From the NCBI GenBank assembly GCA_001789205.1, contig MFYT01000106.1:1-5110 (forward strand): a stretch of DNA of 5,110 bases. The letters are read 5' to 3'. Origin of the DNA: Candidatus Raymondbacteria bacterium RIFOXYA2_FULL_49_16. GTDB lineage: Bacteria > Fibrobacterota > OXYB2-FULL-49-7 > XYB2-FULL-49-35. Under the pieces are notes generated by a model. It had not been told where the DNA came from. It made no database searches and saw only the letters and a program-made list of their open reading frames with translations. Positions 1-5,110 of this stretch are shown here, in pieces; position 1 is the first letter of the stretch, and every line of letters begins with the position of its first letter. A program made the position numbers and the translations under genes.

Positions 1-3000
1 ATGGCGCCTGCGTCAGGACCTGTGCCCTGGCTGCGTGAATTGCCCCAGATATCGATTGATGGAGCATAAGCGCTGTTTGCCATGTCAACAGCGCTGTCTG
101 TGTTTGCGGGATAGAGAAAAAGAGAATCAGCCATGACCGTACTCTGGAACACGCTGGCAACAGAATCGCAGTGGCTCTTGGTGAAATACGTCGCGTTCTG
201 GAATGGTCGCGCTGTGGGCGATACCTCGTACACCGTATTATATACCGTGTACGGCCCAGCGCCATAGGGCGAGGTCGCTTTAAAAATCGTGTCGTTCGCG
301 CTGCTGATGACATTGTTCGCGGCAACAAGGTGCGCCATGACGCCAGTCCCGCCAGCATCAGAAATATTCAAAAACTTGCCATCGCAATCATAGGCCGTGT
401 TGTTCACGATATAGTACGCAGAATCGCGCTGCCCCGCGTTACAACAATTATTCTCATTGATCCGTATAGGGTTTTTACCACGGTAAAATATGTTGTTACG
501 GATATACACATCCTTCGAACTGCCTTCGCCAGTACTGGTAATCTGAAACTCGTATATCAACGACCCGCCGGTAATACCGGAATCGTTGAACACGTTCCGC
601 TCAACAATCATGCTGTCTATATGGTTCGAACCGGTCGTAGGCCGGCCAGCGCTAATGCAATAATTGCTCTGTCCGCCACCATTGCCGGTCTGGCTGAATC
701 TAAGGCCCTGGACTGTCATATAACTGCTTATACCAAATATATTCGTATTGGAACCGCTCCCAACAGCCACCCGCGTCAGATGGGGCATCTCTGACACTTT
801 TTTGGCAAAGACCTGGGGCTGAATAATAAGACGCGCTGAGTATGAAGCCTGGACATTGCCAAGACCTATGCCGCCATTGCTGGGAATAACATAGGTGCCA
901 CGCCCTATCTTGACTGTCAGGTTGCCGGTAAGGGCCGATACCCTGCTAATACGCGACATGGCAGTGTCAACACTCCTAAAAGGGTGCAAGGAATCATTAC
1001 ACTCGTTGCACAAATTATCATACCCACTCGCTGAATCGACCCATATAGTGCCGGAAGTGTATGGTGTATTAGTACATGCGGTGATCTCGTCAGCGCCGAT
1101 CTCCCAGCCATTACCAAGCGGCCGGGTGGCACCCTCAATGTCCGAAGTGAACATGCTGCTGAGATTCGCACCGCGGTCACGGGCAATACTGGCCGCGCCA
1201 AGGCGCAAATCGCGCGTTACCGCGGCAGTGTCAATAAATGCTATCTGGGCATACGAGACATTGCTATAATTTCCCGATATAGCGCCAAGTGAATTGTCGC
1301 TGCAAACATTGCTGGTATCTCCTGCGCCTATCGAAGAACCAGAAACAACCACATCAAGAATCCTGTTGCCCCAAAAAATATTGTTTATCACAGAAATAGA
1401 AACATTACCGCCATGTCCATACCCGGTATCACATTTGCTAATAGTGTTATTAAATAAATAAATATAGGTGCCCCAGCCTTTGTAACCGCATTGGAAGCCA
1501 TAAAGAATATTATTGGAGAGGGTGTCATAAGTGCCCCCGCCCGAAAATACAGCATTAGCGGTTGCTGTCCCATCGCGGATAATGCAATTTCTTATTGCCA
1601 CATTACTGCCCATATAAATTCCATATTGACCGCTTAAATTCCGCACATCCAGCCATAGGAGCTTCGCATTGTCGTACACATTCCATCCGCCGGCATTGCA
1701 GTTCATCACCACGCCTGTCCCGGCTTTACCTGTGTGGCGGTCGACAGGGTTTACTGTTATTGTAATAGGATGGCTGACGTTCGTTGTCCAGCCGGAAATA
1801 GCCTGACAAAGAAACTCCGCGCCGTCATTGTATAAAACAGCCACTTCCCTCCAATTGTCCGTTACCAAATTGCGGTTCTGATTTTCAAACGCTGCAAAAG
1901 TACTATATTTGCGAAGAATAGTGTATGCCGCACCCGTGTTTGTAGAATTGGCATTCCGGACAAGCACAAGACGTGTCTCAGAGGTCACTGAATCAATAAT
2001 ATATCCTTTGCCGCACGCTGCAATGTAAATACTGTCACCCTGACCCCGGTTATTTGTCACCCAAGCGGTACCGGAACCTGTCACAACCTTAGATCCAGCT
2101 GTCGTTGAAACAGTCCCTGTGGAATAATTCACCCTGCTGCCGACTGATTCATATCGGTTGGGAACCGCGACGTACACTTCCTTGTGTCCCACGTCTGTCA
2201 CAGTACCTGTCTTGGTGTACGCAGTGCTGATACTGTCCGTGTACAGCCCAATTCTGAGCGAATCATTATGATACAACGATGGAAAATCCGCACTTAATAT
2301 ATAGTTTGTCACCCCGGTGGTATTGAAACTGGTTGAAAAGACAATGCTGCCCGTCGAGGTACTGATGGCTACAACTCCGCCGCCACCAACCGAGGACTCG
2401 CCAGCATCATGGATGCCGTCGTTGTCCGCATCGACATACAAGTTACAATTTGAAATATCATTCTGTACAATGCCACGAATATTCCACAGTCTGAAGGCAA
2501 GGCGGGCAACAGATGCGGTTCCGGAGGTGGCGGTCAGCTTGAACCTGTAAATAACAGTGTCAAGCTGCTTGCCCGCCTGATTAAAAGCGTCCGATACCTG
2601 TCCGGCTGTATTGGCGGCGAGAATCAAGGTGTTGAAGGGATATTCGTACGCGCCAATATCCCAACTGCTGTTGGTGGGGCGGGTTATGTCCACAATGTCA
2701 TCGCTGAACGGGTAGGTGGCAATGCCGGAAAGGGTGGTGCCTGCGTCAATGGCCGGCGCATCATTGACATTCAACTGCCAGTTGTCGTTGGTGGAATCCC
2801 AGAACTGCAATGTGATGCTGATCTGGTTTGCGCTGTCTGTCCCACCGAATTTCTTTACCGAGGTCTCAAGAATTGAGGTATACATGCTCAGTCCGCTGCC
2901 TGCGCCACTCACCGTATCAGCATCATTCGTATTGTTCTGGAATATGGAATTACGTACAACAATGGGATTGCCTGTTGTTCGACAGTAGACACCGGTACCG

Positions 3001-4844
3001 CAATTAATTATTGTGCTGTTAAAAACATAGTCGCCGGAACCGAATCCTTCAGAACCGCCATAGACGCCATATGTTGCGCAATCATAAATAATGGTGTTTA
3101 ATGTATAAACAAAGCCATCATGCCTATAGTGGGCAACGCCTCTATTGAACCCGGTAATAATACAATTTTTAATAAGGGCGATTGCAAGGTCGGTATATAC
3201 TCCATCCCCAGCAGCGCCAGGCCCCTTAATGACCAGGCCTTCAATACGGGTATAGTCGTTATTGACAGAAACGCTGATGCCATTGCCTGATGAGATGAGC
3301 AGTTGATAGCCGGAGCTTATGGTGCCATTATGCCGCTGGGACTGGTTGCATTCGGTGGAGATATTTGCGGGAGTGAACACCCTTAAATAGTACATTGAGT
3401 CAGATTTAACTACCGGAGACCATTGACCGAATGCACCAATAGCCACCGAGCCTCCATTATCATTGCCATCGGCATAACAGGCGACATTGACCTGCCACTT
3501 ATTGGTCACCAGATTTACCGGGTAGGTTTGGTTCAAATGGGTGGAATTAATAATGCCGCAAGTATTACCGTTCACGGCAGCATTCAGCGAATTAAACGCG
3601 CGCTTGATAAAGACCACTTTGCGGCTGGAAATGTTTGTGGGGCTTGGACCTGCAGGCGAGGAAACAGTCCATACAGTGGTCGAGGTTTTTTGCTTGAGAT
3701 AAAAGACCCAGCCATTATCGAGGGTAACCATGTCGCCTGCGCCAATATTGCCGGTTTGGGCAGTTGAAAAGGTAGCAATGCCGTTAGAAACAGACACAGT
3801 GGGAGTGCCAGTCATAAGATTGGACGTTGAGGTGCCCACGGAATAATACACACTGCACGGATCTGATCTGGTCAGTGTGTCGTATTGGTATTGCGGAAAA
3901 TAGTTCATGGGAAGCATTGACGTTGCATAATTAGTAATGGCAAAATTCGCATCAGCGGGATTCGCAGGGGCTGTACCATCGTCCCAAAAACAATATTCCG
4001 CGTTTTGTCCGCCGGCAAGCAAAAAATTGAGGTGCTGGGCATTGTTTGCTGCGGTATTGCCGATAAAATCGCATTGCCCTGCTGCTGAACCGCTATGTAT
4101 CCACCAACTACTTCCATTGCCGCTGTTATTGCCAATACCAGCGCCTCTATCGCCTGCACGGTTGTTTATAAATTTACACCGATAAACATATCCCACCGTG
4201 ACCGGCCCGCAACACCCATATTCATGTACCGCGCCAGCCACCCCACTCGCATAGCAATTCTCAAACACGGTGTTTGTTATGGTAAGTGTATCTGATAAAG
4301 TGGAGGCATGGTATATGGCCCCGCCATCGCCGCTTTTTGCTGAACAAGCATAGAAAAAACAGGTATCAATACGCCACTGATTCAGGAAATAATACGCATC
4401 CATGGCCCCGCCTCTGGTTGAAGAGACACAGTTCTGGAAGGTCATGTTGGAAAAATTGATATGCCTATTGCCAGCAGGACTTCCACCACCACGAATGGCT
4501 GACGCGCTTGTGTTCTGTATCGTAAAATTCATAAAATAAATTGAGTCGCAACCGTCATATACGTTAAAAGCCCTGCTTGTATTTGTGCAGTTCATGATAA
4601 CGCCCTTCATGGATTCGCCCTTTATCACAACGCCTGTCTTGGCCGAGACGGAAAGATTGTTTTCGCTGTAGGTCCCGTTGTGGATATACACTGTATCGCC
4701 GTTTACGGTTGCGGCAATACCGGCGGCAATAGTTGTGTATGTCTGGCCTGAGCCAACATGGCGGGTAGTTGCGCTTCCAACAGCGAAAATCGATAAAATA
4801 AAACCCATGACCAGGGCAAAGTTTCTCATTACGGTCTTTGGCAT
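1..4844 (-). CDS. Giant secreted multi-domain beta-helix surface protein, C-terminus beyond the window
   Basis: I recognise the fold class but not a named gene. I checked the frame codon by codon: 1,614 codons run without a stop from the ATG at 4844 to the left edge. Domains by residue: signal peptide about 1-25; beta-helix 1 about 28-310, opening with GDTVYIHNGTY and carrying FxxN/GGA repeats; module 1 about 332-510; beta-helix 2 about 505-735, ending AIDAG (698-702) and RPTNSSWDIGAYEY (722-735); beta-sandwich 738-895 with the Asp loop DADNDGIHDAGE (805-816); module 2 about 905-1040; beta-helix 3 about 1041-1253, ending WEIGADE; beta-helix 4 from about 1266, opening with VKIGRGTY (1311-1318). 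Families with this architecture (right-handed beta-helix, choice-of-anchor Q, DUF1565-like) are exported and often surface-bound adhesins or polysaccharide-active proteins. No catalytic residues could be assigned, so adhesion versus carbohydrate binding or cleavage is open. A C-terminal anchor or sorting domain probably lies outside the window. Confidence 0.95.
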   Translation of the reverse strand, partial: MPKTVMRNFALVMGFILSIFAVGSATTRHVGSGQTYTTIAAGIAATVNGDTVYIHNGTYSENNLSVSAKTGVVIKGESMKGVIMNCTNTSRAFNVYDGCDSIYFMNFTIQNTSASAIRGGGSPAGNRHINFSNMTFQNCVSSTRGGAMDAYYFLNQWRIDTCFFYACSAKSGDGGAIYHASTLSDTLTITNTVFENCYASGVAGAVHEYGCCGPVTVGYVYRCKFINNRAGDRGAGIGNNSGNGSSWWIHSGSAAGQCDFIGNTAANNAQHLNFLLAGGQNAEYCFWDDGTAPANPADANFAITNYATSMLPMNYFPQYQYDTLTRSDPCSVYYSVGTSTSNLMTGTPTVSVSNGIATFSTAQTGNIGAGDMVTLDNGWVFYLKQKTSTTVWTVSSPAGPSPTNISSRKVVFIKRAFNSLNAAVNGNTCGIINSTHLNQTYPVNLVTNKWQVNVACYADGNDNGGSVAIGAFGQWSPVVKSDSMYYLRVFTPANISTECNQSQRHNGTISSGYQLLISSGNGISVSVNNDYTRIEGLVIKGPGAAGDGVYTDLAIALIKNCIITGFNRGVAHYRHDGFVYTLNTIIYDCATYGVYGGSEGFGSGDYVFNSTIINCGTGVYCRTTGNPIVVRNSIFQNNTNDADTVSGAGSGLSMYTSILETSVKKFGGTDSANQISITLQFWDSTNDNWQLNVNDAPAIDAGTTLSGIATYPFSDDIVDITRPTNSSWDIGAYEYPFNTLILAANTAGQVSDAFNQAGKQLDTVIYRFKLTATSGTASVARLAFRLWNIRGIVQNDISNCNLYVDADNDGIHDAGESSVGGGGVVAISTSTGSIVFSTSFNTTGVTNYILSADFPSLYHNDSLRIGLYTDSISTAYTKTGTVTDVGHKEVYVAVPNRYESVGSRVNYSTGTVSTTAGSKVVTGSGTAWVTNNRGQGDSIYIAACGKGYIIDSVTSETRLVLVRNANSTNTGAAYTILRKYSTFAAFENQNRNLVTDNWREVAVLYNDGAEFLCQAISGWTTNVSHPITITVNPVDRHTGKAGTGVVMNCNAGGWNVYDNAKLLWLDVRNLSGQYGIYMGSNVAIRNCIIRDGTATANAVFSGGGTYDTLSNNILYGFQCGYKGWGTYIYLFNNTISKCDTGYGHGGNVSISVINNIFWGNRILDVVVSGSSIGAGDTSNVCSDNSLGAISGNYSNVSYAQIAFIDTAAVTRDLRLGAASIARDRGANLSSMFTSDIEGATRPLGNGWEIGADEITACTNTPYTSGTIWVDSASGYDNLCNECNDSLHPFRSVDTAMSRISRVSALTGNLTVKIGRGTYVIPSNGGIGLGNVQASYSARLIIQPQVFAKKVSEMPHLTRVAVGSGSNTNIFGISSYMTVQGLRFSQTGNGGGQSNYCISAGRPTTGSNHIDSMIVERNVFNDSGITGGSLIYEFQITSTGEGSSKDVYIRNNIFYRGKNPIRINENNCCNAGQRDSAYYIVNNTAYDCDGKFLNISDAGGTGVMAHLVAANNVISSANDTIFKATSPYGAGPYTVYNTVYEVSPTARPFQNATYFTKSHCDSVASVFQSTVMADSLFLYPANTDSAVDMANSAYAPSIDIWGNSRSQGTGPDAGA
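3..1049 (-). other. Beta-helix 4, running to the window edge
   Basis: Residues about 1266-1614. The opening (TIWVDSASGYDN, a CNEC pair, HPFRSVDTAMSRIS, LTVKIGRGTY) matches the type of N-terminal cap seen in beta-helix 1 (VGSGQTYTTI...GDTVYIHNGTY). Coils follow: VERNVFNDSG, VYIRNNIFYRG, YYIVNNTAYDCD and LVAANNVISS. The last visible residues, DIWGNSRSQGTGPDAGA (1598-1614), are a variant of the closing motifs of helices 2 and 3, so this domain appears nearly complete. What follows lies outside the window. Confidence 0.75.
1086..1724 (-). other. Beta-helix 3 with choice-of-anchor-Q-like closing motif
   Basis: Residues about 1041-1253. Coils read LLWLDVRNLSG, VAIRNCIIRDG, YDTLSNNILYGF, YLFNNTISKCD and ISVINNIFWGN. 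It ends LRLGAASIARDRGAN (1213-1227) and DIEGATRPLGNGWEIGADE, a close parallel to the end of beta-helix 2. Cys-Asp and Asn-Asn turns recur once per coil. Confidence 0.75.
1725..2132 (-). repeat. Module 2 (second copy of the duplicated pre-helix module)
   Basis: Residues about 905-1040. It starts VNYSTGT (905), has a G-Q-GD turn (RGQGDSIYIA), an S-E-T-R-L-V-L strand, a YSTFAAFEN segment, NLVTDNWREVAVLYNDG (992-1008), an ITITV strand, and ends RHTGK (1035-1039) and GTGVVM just before beta-helix 3. The same landmarks occur in the same order in module 1, so this is an internal duplication at protein level, with clear divergence and a shorter middle. Function unknown. Confidence 0.65.
2160..2633 (-). 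other. Beta-sandwich domain with Asp-rich probable calcium loop
   Basis: Residues 738-895 start TLILAANTAGQVSDAF and contain FKLTATSG, FRLWNIRGI and then CNLYVDADNDGIHDAGES. DADNDGIHDAGE (805-816) has the alternating Asp/Asn/Gly spacing of calcium-binding loops such as EF-hand-like dockerin or thrombospondin type 3 loops. Glycine-rich GGGGVVAIS and a run of beta strands follow (IVFSTSF, YILSADF, SLRIGLY). It separates the two module-plus-helix units and may stiffen the protein in a calcium-dependent way (inference). Confidence 0.6.
2640..3332 (-). other. Beta-helix 2 with choice-of-anchor-Q-like closing motif
   Basis: Residues about 505-735. Short strands alternate with Asn/Cys turns (IEGLVIKG, IKNCIITGF, IIYDCATYGVYGG, STIINCGTGVY, VVRNSIFQNN), the pattern of right-handed parallel beta-helix coils. 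It ends with APAIDAG (696-702) and DITRPTNSSWDIGAYEY (719-735). That combination is the hallmark seen at the end of choice-of-anchor-Q and related beta-helix domains. No pectate-lyase or other catalytic triad was recognised. Confidence 0.75.
3315..3851 (-). repeat. Module 1 (first copy of the duplicated pre-helix module)
   Basis: Residues about 332-510. It starts VYYSVGT (332), has a G-x-GD turn (GAGDMVTLDNG), a K-T-S-T-T-V-W strand, FNSLNAAV, NLVTNKWQVNVACYADG (444-460), an R-V-F-T-P strand, and ends RHNG (504-507) just before beta-helix 2. It looks like an all-beta cap or binding module that precedes a beta-helix. I know similar stretches from large beta-helix proteins of uncultured bacteria but cannot name a family. 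A diverged second copy lies at residues 905-1040. Confidence 0.65.
4053..4445 (-). repeat. Pmp-like FxxN / GGA[I/V/M] protein repeats in beta-helix 1
   Basis: Residues 134-264 alternate two short motifs. The F-motifs are FQNC (136), FFYAC (163), FENC (194), FINN (225) and FIGN (260), spaced about 28-35 residues. The glycine motifs are RGGAM (144), DGGAIY (173), VAGAVH (202) and DRGAGI (232), spaced 29-30 residues. This is the signature known from chlamydial polymorphic membrane proteins and related bacterial beta-helix adhesins: each pair corresponds to coils of a right-handed beta-helix on the cell surface. No chlamydial origin is implied. The motifs fade after about residue 264. Confidence 0.75.
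4770..4844 (-). other. Sec signal peptide of the giant protein
   Basis: Residues 1-25. Lys3 and Arg7 form the basic n-region, FALVMGFILSIFAV (9-22) is the hydrophobic core, and GSA before TT gives a plausible signal peptidase I site after Ala25. The mature protein starts directly with the first beta-helix cap (RHVGSGQTYTTI). No lipobox cysteine is present at the cleavage site, so a lipoprotein is unlikely. Confidence 0.85.
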
Positions 4845-4967
4845 AATCAGTATCTCCCTATGAGTATACATAAATTAATTACAATTAAAGATTGGGGTGC
4901 GAGGCCTTTTGATAACCTAGTTCCCCTCCCCTGCTTACTACCCGCTACCTGCTTGCTTGGCTACCCG
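4845..4967 (-). other. Intergenic gap between two exported-protein genes
   Basis: Read on the minus strand, this 123-base gap begins with G-rich repeats (4930-4967). An A/T-rich stretch (about 4871-4890) follows, and then the ribosome binding site of the giant gene. The A/T-rich part is the most likely promoter area, but I see no convincing -35/-10 pair. I also see no stem-loop followed by a T run, so an intrinsic terminator for the upstream gene is not supported. The two genes could be co-transcribed or separately promoted. Confidence 0.5.
4853..4858 (-). promoter_or_regulatory. Ribosome binding site of the giant beta-helix gene
   Basis: The minus strand reads GGGAGA, 8 bases before the ATG at 4844, a normal Shine-Dalgarno match and spacing. 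It decides the start: the frame is open to another ATG at 4871 (in-frame TAA at 4877-4875), and there is an internal ATG at 4829, but neither has a comparable site. The 4844 start also puts a basic n-region directly before the hydrophobic core of the signal peptide. Confidence 0.8.
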
Positions 4968-4970
4968 CTA
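4930..4970. repeat. Imperfect tandem repeat overlapping the upstream stop codon
   Basis: Two copies on the plus strand: CCTGCTT-A-CTACCCGCTA at 4930-4947 and CCTGCTT-GCTTGG-CTACCCGCTA at 4948-4970. The 7-base and 10-base arms are identical and only the middle differs. The last three bases (4968-4970) are the TAG stop of the upstream gene on the minus strand. It can also be read as decayed 7-base units (TACCCGC / TACCTGC). Purpose unknown; a small replication-slippage repeat is the simplest explanation. Confidence 0.7.
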
Positions 4971-5110
4971 TTTGAGCATCATCATTTTCTTGGTTTGCAC
5001 AAACCGTTCTTTGCCGCTGTCGTCGGTGATTGCCAGCCGGTATATGTACAGGCCTGATGCCACGTCCTTGTTGAAGCCATCCCTGCCAGACCACAGAACA
5101 CGGTAGTACC
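4968..5110 (-). CDS. C-terminal tail of an exported protein, FlgD Ig-like / T9SS-type sorting domain (5' end outside window)
   Basis: Only the last 46 codons are present, ending in TAG at 4970-4968; the gene enters from the right edge with two bases of a split codon. The visible peptide has the typical order of a FlgD-type Ig-like C-terminal domain: WSGRDGFNKDVASGLYIYRL (residues 6-25 of the fragment), a DDSGK turn, then a Lys-rich ending, QTKKMMMLK. Known relatives read roughly W-x-G-x-D-x-x-G-x-x-V-x-SG-x-Y-x-Y-x-L followed by a KK-M-hydrophobic end. They sit at the extreme C-terminus of large exported proteins, where they act as a sorting or anchoring tail. The rest of the protein, and so its function, cannot be seen. 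It lies in the same orientation as the giant gene, 123 bases upstream. The assignment rests on a short motif. Confidence 0.8.
   Translation of the reverse strand, partial: YYRVLWSGRDGFNKDVASGLYIYRLAITDDSGKERFVQTKKMMMLK

Noticed and set aside
171-794. Plus-strand open frame of 207 codons
   Set aside because: It lies wholly antisense to the beta-helix 4 coding region, has no ribosome binding site or recognisable domain, and its Arg/Ile/Val-rich composition is what the reverse of Asn/Thr/Tyr-rich codons gives.
895-1269. Plus-strand frame of 124 codons and the overlapping minus-strand frame at 917-1201
   Set aside because: Both are shadows of the giant gene in other frames; neither has a family motif or start signal.
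1-4844. Pseudogene or frameshift in the giant gene
   Set aside because: Every codon in frame was checked and no TAA, TAG or TGA occurs. Motifs stay in one frame from the signal peptide to the left edge.
4863-4868. Minus-strand TATACT as a -10 box for the giant gene
   Set aside because: Transcription would start inside or just before the ribosome binding site, and there is no good -35 element at the right distance.
4842-4871. Alternative start at the in-frame ATG at 4871
   Set aside because: It has no ribosome binding site and would add nine residues before the signal peptide. The ATG at 4844 has GGGAGA at 8 bases.
4845-4967. Intrinsic terminator after the upstream gene
   Set aside because: No GC-rich stem-loop followed by a T run could be found on the minus strand. 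AGGCCT near 4902-4907 is only a short palindrome.
4930-4970. Repeat pair as a CRISPR remnant or phage attachment site
   Set aside because: The arms are too short and directly adjacent, with no spacers, no cas genes and no integrase in view.

Overview
The window is almost entirely one very large gene on the minus strand. I read a single open frame from an ATG at 4844 down to the left edge of the window: 1,614 codons with no stop, and the end lies outside. It encodes a secreted, multi-domain protein built mainly of right-handed parallel beta-helices. To its right, after a 123-base gap, is the last 46 codons of another minus-strand gene. That gene ends in the short C-terminal beta-sandwich tail (FlgD Ig-like / T9SS-type sorting domain style) often found on large exported proteins.

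Layout along the minus strand, right to left: (1) 5110-4968, the C-terminal tail of an upstream exported protein. (2) 4967-4845, the intergenic gap, with a G-rich imperfect tandem repeat whose first copy overlaps the upstream stop codon, an A/T-rich stretch, and a good ribosome binding site. (3) 4844 to the left edge, the giant protein: signal peptide; beta-helix 1 with Pmp-like FxxN/GGA repeats; module 1; beta-helix 2 closed by an AIDAG...RP...WDIGAYE motif; a beta-sandwich domain with an Asp-rich probable calcium loop; module 2 (a diverged copy of module 1); beta-helix 3 closed by RP...WEIGADE; and beta-helix 4, which closes with a related motif at the last visible residues. All four helices use the Asn/Cys/Gly/Ser/Thr-rich coil pattern typical of cell-surface or secreted beta-helix proteins.

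The organism cannot be named from this window. Base composition is near even. The signal peptide, the beta-helix modules, the choice-of-anchor-Q-like motifs and the neighbouring FlgD/T9SS-like tail suggest a Gram-negative bacterium of the wider Fibrobacterota/Bacteroidota-like or candidate-phylum diversity, probably from a metagenome. This is an inference. Both genes look like exported surface proteins in the same orientation and may form a locus of exported proteins. No enzyme active site, RNA gene, mobile element or CRISPR array is visible.
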